Source: Burkholderiales bacterium
GTDB lineage: Bacteria > Pseudomonadota > Gammaproteobacteria > Burkholderiales > JABEVD01
Direction of reading: 5' to 3'
Assembly (NCBI GenBank): GCA_019753155.1
Contig: JAIELG010000036.1
Location: forward strand, 1 to 42,251
Length of the DNA stretch: 42,251 nt
Shown: positions 18,101 to 25,231 of the stretch, one piece after another
How positions within the stretch are numbered: position 1 is the stretch's first letter
Layout: the number at the start of each line of letters is the position of its first letter
The notes under the pieces: model-generated
Told to the model about the DNA's origin: nothing
Databases searched by the model: none
What the model saw: only the letters and a program-made list of their open reading frames with translations
Made by a program: the position numbers and the translations under genes

Positions 18101-20077
18101 TTAGATCACCCGGTCGTTGCCGCCATCCACTGGAATCTGCGCCCCGGTCGTTTTGGCGAATAACGAACCGCATAATTCAGCCGCCAGTTCGGCCACATCG
18201 CGACTGGTGACCTCGGTCTTGAGTACATTGTTCTTCTTGTATTCATCCACGCTCATTCCATAGTGCCTGGCACGCGCCATCAACACTTCTTCGGTCCACA
18301 AACCGGTATCGAACACGGCATTCGGATGCAGGGAGTTGATGCGAATATTGTCAGTGCCCCATTCCAGAGCGGCTACGCGAGCCAACTGGTTGAGCGCAGC
18401 CTTGGAAGCCGAGTAAGCAGCGGCGCCGGGGCCTGGTGCATGGACATTCTTGGAGCCGATCACCACCACCCTACCCCCGCATGGCGCAAGCTTGAGGAAA
18501 GGATGGCACTCGCGCATCAGCATCAGATTGGCATCGAGATTGATGCGCATCACCTTCAGCCAGTCTTCCGTTTCGAGCGCATCGATGCGGCAACCGCCGG
18601 GAAAGATGCCTGCATTTAGCACCAGCATATCCAGCCCGCCAAATTGTTCTACAGCCTGTTCCAATGACTGTTTGAATTGTGCAGCAGAAGTCAGGTCGCA
18701 CTGCAGGCCAAGAAAACTCGCACCGTTCTTCATCCTGGTAACCGAAGAATCCAAGTCCAACGCAACTACTGCGGCACCGCGCGCCAGCAGGGATTCGACA
18801 CAGGCCTTGCCAATGCCGGAAGCGGCTCCGGTAATCAAGGCCACCTCGCCGGAAAATTGCGCAGGCTTGCCCCCCTTACGCAGCTTCGCCTGTTCCAGAT
18901 CCCAGTATTCCACATCGAAAAGATTCCTGGCCGACAAGGCCTGATAACCTCCGAGCGCAGTGGCGCGCAGTATGATATCGATGGTGTGATCGTAAATATC
19001 GGCAACGATATTCGCTTCCTGCGGGTTCTTGCCTATCGCACACAACCCCAGTTCGGGATCCAACACTATGCGCGGCGCAGGATCCAGCATGGTCTTGCGC
19101 TCTTTGGCTTGGGGTTCATGGGTCGAGAAATACTTCCTGTACGCTTCCACATAGGCCGCGACATCACGTCCCAGCATTGGCAAACGTTTGGTGCGGATCA
19201 CATGGTCAGGCGTCGCCGGACCATGCTGCGCGATTACCTCAACATCCGACCGACGCGCAAAAGACAGACTTTTAGCATCGGCGTGGCGGGCAACAATGAC
19301 AGGAAAACCCGCAGCCTTTGATACTTCGAAGCGTAACTTCGCAAGACTGCGCATGACCTCGGCGCCCTTTGGCGCATTTTCGACTGCCTGGGGAAACTCC
19401 CAGGCATTATGGCGCTTAAGATACGCCTCGGCACGTCCGACCAGCGCGATCATTCGTTCGTAAGATTCTTTGGCGCTCTGTCCAAATGAGAAAATGCCAT
19501 GGTTCAGAAGCACCATACCGATGACATTCGCCCCGGCCATTGTGGCAAGGCACTCCGCGCACAGTTTAGCAAGATCGAAACCCGGCATGACATAGGGAAC
19601 GACGACGACCGTATCTCCGTAAATTTCACGAATTCTTGCTTCACCATCTGCCGTGTTGGTAATTGAGATAATCGCGTCCGCATGTGTGTGATCCACATAC
19701 TTATTAGGCAGGATGGCATGCAGGATGGCCTCCACCGAAGGAATCGGCACTGATGCGCAAGTCTGATGTGTAACCAGTTGATTGACCATCTCGGGGTCGG
19801 ACAGCGCAGGAAGCCCTGCCAACTTCTGCAGATGATTCAATTGAACCGGCGCGAAACCTGCCGCTTCAATGGTTCCCAAATCCCACCCGCTACCCTTGAC
19901 GTAGATAACCTGCTCATCCTCGCCGAAGACATTTTTCTCGGTCAGTTTGACCGAGGTATTGCCGCCTCCATGCAACACCAGCGATTTATCTCGTCCAAGC
20001 AGGCGAGAAGTATAAACGCGCAGTTCAAGCTCATCCCTGCTTGCGGCTGCTTCATCGTCTTTCCACAGAGTATGCAA
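18101..20077 (-). CDS. Bifunctional class II aldolase / short-chain dehydrogenase
   Basis: The 658-aa fusion has an aldolase/adducin domain (about 1-400) with LVLHGGGNTSVK, a zinc-binding YVDHTHADAIIS and LLNHGIFSFG. An SDR domain (about 415-658) has VALITGAASGIGKAC, VLNAGIF, the catalytic Tyr-x3-Lys in AAYSASKAALNQL and INSLHPNAVF. Such fusions are often called rhamnulose-1-phosphate aldolase/lactaldehyde dehydrogenase. Next to mtnP and mtnA, a better reading is cleavage of (methylthio)ribulose- or 5-deoxyribulose-1-phosphate to DHAP and an aldehyde, with the SDR acting on the aldehyde. This is a context inference; no rhamnose genes are present. It starts at TTG with GGAG nine bases upstream. 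Confidence 0.9.
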   Translation of the reverse strand: MHTLWKDDEAAASRDELELRVYTSRLLGRDKSLVLHGGGNTSVKLTEKNVFGEDEQVIYVKGSGWDLGTIEAAGFAPVQLNHLQKLAGLPALSDPEMVNQLVTHQTCASVPIPSVEAILHAILPNKYVDHTHADAIISITNTADGEARIREIYGDTVVVVPYVMPGFDLAKLCAECLATMAGANVIGMVLLNHGIFSFGQSAKESYERMIALVGRAEAYLKRHNAWEFPQAVENAPKGAEVMRSLAKLRFEVSKAAGFPVIVARHADAKSLSFARRSDVEVIAQHGPATPDHVIRTKRLPMLGRDVAAYVEAYRKYFSTHEPQAKERKTMLDPAPRIVLDPELGLCAIGKNPQEANIVADIYDHTIDIILRATALGGYQALSARNLFDVEYWDLEQAKLRKGGKPAQFSGEVALITGAASGIGKACVESLLARGAAVVALDLDSSVTRMKNGASFLGLQCDLTSAAQFKQSLEQAVEQFGGLDMLVLNAGIFPGGCRIDALETEDWLKVMRINLDANLMLMRECHPFLKLAPCGGRVVVIGSKNVHAPGPGAAAYSASKAALNQLARVAALEWGTDNIRINSLHPNAVFDTGLWTEEVLMARARHYGMSVDEYKKNNVLKTEVTSRDVAELAAELCGSLFAKTTGAQIPVDGGNDRVI

Positions 20078-20180
20078 TTTCGTTCGCTCCGAATACTGTA
20101 GTTCGTTTCAGTAAAACACGCCCGGCCTAAACTTCAGATTTGGACCTTGCTCGGGGCAATTACCCAAGACCATGCAGACA

Positions 20181-21785
20181 CTAGAAATTCACGCCGAGGA
20201 AGGTTTCCATCCTGTCCACGACATAATCGAGCATTTCGGTGCTCAAGCCGGGATAGATCCCGATCCAGAAGGTGTTGTTCATGACGATGTCGGTGTTGTT
20301 CAAATTCCCGGAAATCCTGAAGTTCCTGCCGGACATGTAGGGCTGGCGCGTCAGGTTGCCGGCGAACAGGAGGCGCGAGCCTATCCTGTTCTGGTCGAGA
20401 TACTTGAGCAACTCCACACGGGAAACAGGAGCATCCTCACGCAAGGTGATCGGAAAACCGAACCAGGAGGGATCGCTCTTTTGCGTCGCCTCAGGCAAAA
20501 TCAGGAAATCTTCGCAGGATTTCAGGCGCGCTTTCAGGTAAGCAAAATTCTGCTTCCTCGCCGCAATAAACGCCTCCACCCGCTCCATCTGCGCCAAGCC
20601 GCACGCAGCCTGCATGTCGCTGATCTTGAGGTTGTAGCCCAGGTGCGAATAGGTGTACTTATGGTCGTACCCGCAGGGCAATTCCCCAAGCTGCCAATTG
20701 AAGCGCTTGCCGCAGGTATTGTCTTTTCCGGGCGGGCAATAGCAGTCGCGCCCCCAGTCACGGAAGGATTCGATGATCCGCTTCAGTTCATTGTCCTGCG
20801 TGAATACCGCGCCGCCTTCCCCCATCGTGATGTGATGCGCAGGATAAAAACTCAACGTGCCGATGTCGCCGAAAGTCCCGGCCAGTTTCCCGTCATACCT
20901 CGAACCCAGCGCATCGCAGCAATCCTCGATCAGCCAGAGATTGTGTTTCCTCGCAATCCCGGTGACGGCATCCAGATCGTAGGGATTGCCCAGCGTATGC
21001 GCCAGCATGATGGCTCGGGTTTTCTCCGTGATTGCAGCCTCGATCAATTCCGGATCGACATTGTAGGTCGGAATATGCACGTCCACGAATACCGGAACCA
21101 TGCCGTATTGCAGGATCGGGTTCACCGTGGTCGGAAACCCCGCAGCGACAGCAATCACTTCGTCCCCCGCCTTCAATGCGCGATCCCCCAGCAAATGCGA
21201 AGTCAGCGCAGAAAAGGCAAGAAGATTCGCCGAAGAACCGGAATTCGTGGTCAACACATGCTTCACCCCGAGAAACTCACCCAGCTTCTTCTCGAAAGCA
21301 TCATTATAGCGCCCCGTGGTGAGCCACCCGTCCAGGGAAGCATCCACCATGCCCGCAATCTCCGCGGCTCCGATGACCTTGCCGGAAGGCGGAACTGGGG
21401 AGATACCTGGAATGAATTCCGTACACTGCTCATCCCATTGCAGTCTGTGTATTTTCGCAGACTGTTTCGTGTAAACGCGCAATGCTTCATCCAGCTTCTT
21501 CCAGGCAAGCTTTCCGATTTTCTCGCACAAATCAATCGAAACATAATTGAGCTTGTCGAGGCGAATCATCGATTCCGACTTGACCCAACCCTCCACGAGA
21601 TCTTCCTTCGAAAAAAGGACAACATCCTTGCAGAATCGATCAATCTTCGTTGTGACATAGGCCAGCAGAACATCTCTGTCGTCTGCCCGAACCACAAACG
21701 CAACGCGTTTTTTCGATTGTTTCTGATCGCTGAACGGAAAACGCACAATGACCAGGTCACCTGTTTTAAAGTCCAAAATGCTCAT
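20181..21785 (-). CDS. rfbH: MazF/PemK-like toxin domain fused to CDP-4-keto-6-deoxyglucose-3-dehydrase (RfbH/E1)
   Basis: From ATG 21785 the protein has 534 residues against about 437 for RfbH. Residues 1-108 form a complete PemK/MazF-type fold: [29 protein letters not shown] and [13 protein letters not shown]. From about 130 on, the sequence is a full Rfb[44 protein letters not shown], where His replaces the PLP lysine as in E1 dehydrases, and [20 protein letters not shown] with iron-sulfur cysteines. RfbH removes O3 of CDP-4-keto-6-deoxyglucose with PMP. There is no stop between the halves. RfbH has lost its own start; only a weak TTG in frame (near residue 102) could start it alone. The ATG overlaps the antitoxin-like gene by 20 bases. 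Confidence 0.92.
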   Translation of the reverse strand: MSILDFKTGDLVIVRFPFSDQKQSKKRVAFVVRADDRDVLLAYVTTKIDRFCKDVVLFSKEDLVEGWVKSESMIRLDKLNYVSIDLCEKIGKLAWKKLDEALRVYTKQSAKIHRLQWDEQCTEFIPGISPVPPSGKVIGAAEIAGMVDASLDGWLTTGRYNDAFEKKLGEFLGVKHVLTTNSGSSANLLAFSALTSHLLGDRALKAGDEVIAVAAGFPTTVNPILQYGMVPVFVDVHIPTYNVDPELIEAAITEKTRAIMLAHTLGNPYDLDAVTGIARKHNLWLIEDCCDALGSRYDGKLAGTFGDIGTLSFYPAHHITMGEGGAVFTQDNELKRIIESFRDWGRDCYCPPGKDNTCGKRFNWQLGELPCGYDHKYTYSHLGYNLKISDMQAACGLAQMERVEAFIAARKQNFAYLKARLKSCEDFLILPEATQKSDPSWFGFPITLREDAPVSRVELLKYLDQNRIGSRLLFAGNLTRQPYMSGRNFRISGNLNNTDIVMNNTFWIGIYPGLSTEMLDYVVDRMETFLGVNF

Positions 21786-21984
21786 CCCAATCGATATCCT
21801 CATCCTCTTCGCTGTCAAACATGGAAACCAATCCAAGCATTTTCCATTCTTCGAGTCCCTTATCCTGCTCACTTCCAGCAGGAAAAACCATGACCACGAT
21901 CTCCTTCCCCAACGCCTCCGGAATATCTTTCAGCAAGACCTGATGATTTTCATCGACATGTTCGATGCGTCTGATGAGCCGCAT
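21766..21984 (-). CDS. Small antitoxin-like protein
   Basis: This 72-residue acidic protein starts [18 protein letters not shown], a swapped-hairpin-like N-terminus with [14 protein letters not shown], and ends in a very acidic tail ([14 protein letters not shown]). This layout is common for antitoxins paired with MazF/PemK-like toxins, where the acidic tail binds the toxin. A GGGAG ribosome site lies six bases before the ATG. Its 3' end overlaps the start of the toxin-RfbH fusion by 20 bases, the usual toxin-antitoxin arrangement. It lies 13 bases after rfbG, so it is co-expressed with the sugar genes. Family assignment is by pattern and context only. Confidence 0.75.
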   Translation of the reverse strand: MRLIRRIEHVDENHQVLLKDIPEALGKEIVVMVFPAGSEQDKGLEEWKMLGLVSMFDSEEDEDIDWDEHFGL

Positions 21985-21997
21985 AATAAACTCCCAA

Positions 21998-23068
21998 TTA
22001 TCCTAATCCGCCAGCGTAACACTCAATCTGAGCCAATGACAATTCCCTCATATCCCCACCACCCTGATACGCCCGATGCCAGTCGGTGATATAGCCAAGC
22101 GTCTGCGCGAGATTCCACCTCGGGTGCCAGTCGAGTTTCATTCTCGCTTTCGAGCAATCCAGCTTGAGGTAATGCGCTTCGTGCGGATGCATCCCATCAT
22201 CGGGCACCCAGCTTGCGCCGTTCCCCCATGCTTGCGTCATGTTCTCCACAATCCAGGAAACGGGTTTTGCATCCTCGTCAACCGGGCCGAAATTCCAGCC
22301 TTCCGCGAATGCGCAGCCTTCCTCGTACAATCTTTGCGCGAGCAACAGGTAACCCGAAAGCGGCTCCAATACATGCTGCCAGGGCCGAATCGCATGCGGG
22401 TTCCGGATCACCACGGACTCCCCCTTCTCGATGGCCCGCAGGATGTCCGGGATCAGGCGATCCCGTGCCCAGTCTCCTCCGCCGATCACGTTGCCGGCTC
22501 TTGCTGTTGCAAGCGCTGTCGAATGTTTATCGTTGAATGTCGATGGGCTGAAAAAGGATTGACGGTAAGCGGCGGTCACGAGTTCAGAACACCCCTTGCT
22601 GTTGCTGTAGGGGTCATACCCACCCATGGGTTCGTTCTCACGGTAGCCCCATACCCACTCGCGGTTCTCGTAGCATTTGTCGCTCGTAACCATCACTACA
22701 GCCCTCACGCCGGGTGTGTTGCGGACCGCTTCGAGCAGATGCACACTCCCCATCACGTTGGTCGCATAGGTTTCCACGGGATCAACATACGAATGCCGCA
22801 CCAGGGGCTGGGCCGCAAGATGAAACACGATTTCCGGTCCCTGTTCCGAAAACACGGATTGCAGGTGCTCAAGGTCGCGAACGTCTCCGATGACGCTGCG
22901 CATCCCCTTCCCGACTTGCGCAACTTCGAAAAGGCTGGGGTTCGTCGGCGGGTTCATGGCATAACCGACAATCTCAGCCCCCATTGACTGCAACCAAAGA
23001 CAAAGCCAGCTTCCCTTGAAGCCGGTATGCCCCGTAACCAGCACTTTTTTCCCCTGCCAAAAATCCAT
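21998..23068 (-). CDS. rfbG: CDP-glucose 4,6-dehydratase
   Basis: The extended SDR (356 aa from ATG 23068) makes CDP-4-keto-6-deoxyglucose, the substrate of RfbH. It has WQGKKVLVTGHTGFKGSWL (NAD-binding GxxGxxG), VFHLAAQPLVRHSY, VMVTSDKCYENREWVWGYRE, GGYDPYSNSKGCSELV (catalytic Tyr/Lys) and ARAGNVIGGGDWARDRLIPD, all typical of RfbG/DdhB. The ATG at 23068 overlaps the rfbF stop (TGATG). An upstream in-frame start at 23083 adds MEELV and is less likely. Confidence 0.96.
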   Translation of the reverse strand: MDFWQGKKVLVTGHTGFKGSWLCLWLQSMGAEIVGYAMNPPTNPSLFEVAQVGKGMRSVIGDVRDLEHLQSVFSEQGPEIVFHLAAQPLVRHSYVDPVETYATNVMGSVHLLEAVRNTPGVRAVVMVTSDKCYENREWVWGYRENEPMGGYDPYSNSKGCSELVTAAYRQSFFSPSTFNDKHSTALATARAGNVIGGGDWARDRLIPDILRAIEKGESVVIRNPHAIRPWQHVLEPLSGYLLLAQRLYEEGCAFAEGWNFGPVDEDAKPVSWIVENMTQAWGNGASWVPDDGMHPHEAHYLKLDCSKARMKLDWHPRWNLAQTLGYITDWHRAYQGGGDMRELSLAQIECYAGGLG

Positions 23069-23835
23069 CACCAGCTCTTCCACGGCGCCCTGCCGCTTAC
23101 CCAGAGTTCCTCCAGGTGATTCTTGTCCCTCAGGGTGTCCATGGGCTGCCAGAAACCGTCATGCTTATAGGTCGAAAGCATCCCCTCCGCAGCAAGCCGC
23201 TCCAGCGGCGCCCTTTCCCATATCGTCGAATCCCCCTCGATATAATCGATCACCCTGGGCGACAACACGAAAAATCCGCCATTGACCCATCCGCCATCTC
23301 CATGCGGCTTCTCCTGGAACCCCGTAACCTTATGCCCATCCAGGTTCAGCGCGCCAAATCGACCGGGAGGCTGCACCGCGGTCACCGTCGCCAGTCCTCC
23401 GTGTCCGCGGTGAAAATCGATCAGGCCGGAAATATCCACATCCGCCACACCGTCTCCGTAGGTAAAGCAGAAATCATCCTCCCCAACATACTCCCTCACC
23501 CGCTTCAGGCGCCCTCCCGTCAGGGTCTCTTCTCCCGTGTCCACCAGAGTCACTTTCCACGGCTCCGCACTGTTCTGGTGAATTTCCATCCGGTTCCCAA
23601 CCATGTCGAACGTCACATCGGACATGTGCAGGAAATAATTCGCAAAATACTCCTTGATCATATAACCCTTGTAGCCCAGGCAGACGACAAATTCATGGAT
23701 GCCATGGCCGGAATATATCTTCATGATGTGCCAGAGTATAGGCTTCCCGCCTATCTCGATCATCGGCTTCGGCCTCACCGATGTCTCCTCGCTGATCCGC
23801 GTCCCCAAACCCCCTGCCAGTATTACCGCTTTCAT
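23068..23835 (-). CDS. rfbF: Glucose-1-phosphate cytidylyltransferase
   Basis: The protein (255 aa) makes CDP-glucose from CTP and glucose-1-phosphate, the first step to CDP-3,6-dideoxyhexoses. It begins [18 protein letters not shown] (nucleotide-binding GGxGTR), with [35 protein letters not shown] holding the metal-binding Asp, and [20 protein letters not shown]. The length is normal. I chose ATG 23835; a GTG two codons upstream (23841) is not supported by the family. It is translationally coupled to rfbG by a one-base overlap. Confidence 0.96.
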   Translation of the reverse strand: MKAVILAGGLGTRISEETSVRPKPMIEIGGKPILWHIMKIYSGHGIHEFVVCLGYKGYMIKEYFANYFLHMSDVTFDMVGNRMEIHQNSAEPWKVTLVDTGEETLTGGRLKRVREYVGEDDFCFTYGDGVADVDISGLIDFHRGHGGLATVTAVQPPGRFGALNLDGHKVTGFQEKPHGDGGWVNGGFFVLSPRVIDYIEGDSTIWERAPLERLAAEGMLSTYKHDGFWQPMDTLRDKNHLEELWVSGRAPWKSW

Positions 23836-23876
23836 CGCCACTCCAATTCATTTCAAACGCGACAAATCTTGGGCCA

Positions 23877-25055
23877 TCATTTCCTGAATGAAAGGCTCTT
23901 CCTGAGCATGGCATATTTTTCAGCCTGGGCTGGGTCAGCTTTCGCTCTTTCCGCAGCCTCTCTGAAAAAAGCCCATAATATCGAAAAGAAAAAAACCGAC
24001 AACGTAACGAGGATCACTATGATCGCCCGCCTGGGTTTCGATTTCCGCTCGGGAGGAACCGCCTTGTCCAGAACCTGAATGACCGGAGTATCCTTGGCTT
24101 CATCGACCTTGGCTGCCTCGAACTGCTTGTAGAGCATGTCCATGACGGCCTGGTTGTACTTCACTTCGCGGAATTTCCGTATGTATTCCAGGCCCTTCTC
24201 GCTCATGCCATCGTTCGGATCATCGCCGGCGCCTTCTCCTTTAAGCCTCTCCTTCAGGCTGATCAATTCCTGCTGAAGCCGGAGGTATTCAGGGTTCCTG
24301 GATGTCACGCCGATCTGCATTGCAGAAAGCTGCACTTCCTTCGCAGCGATTTCGGCCCTGAGCCTCGCATTCGTTGCCGCTATTTCCTGTTCCTGAGGGT
24401 AATCCCGGATCAACCCCGTCCTTTCCTGCATTTTCTGCAGATCAAACTCAGCCTTGGCAAGGTTCTCACGCACAAGATTCAGTTGCTTCTCGAAAAAAAG
24501 GCGCCGCTGGGAAGCTTCCGTGATCGCCAGCGTGGCAGTCAGCCTGTTGAGTTCTTCCACATAGGCGTTTGCGATGTCTGCCGCGCGCTTCGGATCCTTG
24601 TCGTCGAAACTGATGGATATGATGCCATCCTTGCCTGCAGAAGCAATCATGCCGCCTTCCAGCGATTTCCTGGCATCTTCGTCGGTCTTTGATTCATACA
24701 AGGCCTTGAGATTGAAGCGCTTCACCATCGCATCCTCGACGGACCGGCTCTTCAGCATGCCGATATAGAGATCTGAAGGATTCTTGATCCCCAGGGCAGC
24801 CCCCCCCATAAGCCCACCCAATTGGCCCAGCATGGCAGAAGACTGGCCCTGTCCAGGGGGCATGATGGAAGTGGATGCGGTATAGATTTTTGGCATCATG
24901 GAAGACACCACCACAGCGACCAGCGCCGCACCGAACGTATTGCGAAGAATCAGTTTCTTGTGCTTGGCGAGAACGATCAGCAGATCGAGAAGATGAATCT
25001 CGTCATCCTGACCCACAGGTCTGGCTGCCATATTTTCAGTATCGGACATGGTCAT
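23877..25055 (-). CDS. Wzz-type chain-length determinant (polysaccharide co-polymerase)
   Basis: This inner-membrane protein (392 aa) controls glycan chain length. It has two terminal membrane spans: LILRNTFGAALVAVVVSSMM (about 34-53) and AIIVILVTLSVFFFSILWAF (about 345-365). Between them is a periplasmic domain with a long coiled coil (LNLVRENLAKAEFDLQKMQERTGL and following). After the first span come YTASTSIMPPG and a G-rich segment. The proline-rich motif before span 2 reads VLDKAVPPERKSKPRRA. There is no cytoplasmic kinase domain, so it is a PCP-1/2 type without BY-kinase. It lies between the exporter gene and rfbF. Confidence 0.9.
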   Translation of the reverse strand: MTMSDTENMAARPVGQDDEIHLLDLLIVLAKHKKLILRNTFGAALVAVVVSSMMPKIYTASTSIMPPGQGQSSAMLGQLGGLMGGAALGIKNPSDLYIGMLKSRSVEDAMVKRFNLKALYESKTDEDARKSLEGGMIASAGKDGIISISFDDKDPKRAADIANAYVEELNRLTATLAITEASQRRLFFEKQLNLVRENLAKAEFDLQKMQERTGLIRDYPQEQEIAATNARLRAEIAAKEVQLSAMQIGVTSRNPEYLRLQQELISLKERLKGEGAGDDPNDGMSEKGLEYIRKFREVKYNQAVMDMLYKQFEAAKVDEAKDTPVIQVLDKAVPPERKSKPRRAIIVILVTLSVFFFSILWAFFREAAERAKADPAQAEKYAMLRKSLSFRK

Positions 25056-25231
25056 GAGCAGGAGGCTGCAAGCAGGGTGTCCTCAGCATGCGCCGCAGGC
25101 TGCCTCCAAGGATGCTTTTAAACGTCATTTTTCACCGTTTCTTTCAAATTGAACAAGGATGCCTGAAAGCCGGGAGATAGCCCCCAGGACTCTGTCACCA
25201 TGGACACGCTTCCTCTTCGCGGCTCACGCCC
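25056..25231. other. Intergenic region between exporter and chain-length genes
   Basis: These 176 bases hold no credible gene. On the minus strand I see only weak promoter-like boxes (TTGTTC then AAAAAT with an 18-base spacer, around 25130-25160). Short inverted repeats (for example GGAGGC near 25061 with GCCTCC near 25102) have no following T-tract. I do not call a terminator or promoter. Confidence 0.3.

Noticed and set aside
20172..21893. 573-codon open frame on the plus strand
   Set aside because: It is antisense to the toxin-RfbH fusion, has no recognisable domain and is rich in Arg/His/Pro as expected for a shadow frame in G+C-rich coding DNA.
25056..25110. GGAGGC/GCCTCC inverted repeat as a terminator between exporter and wzz
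   Set aside because: The loop is long, there is no T-tract on the minus strand, and the genes belong to the same locus.
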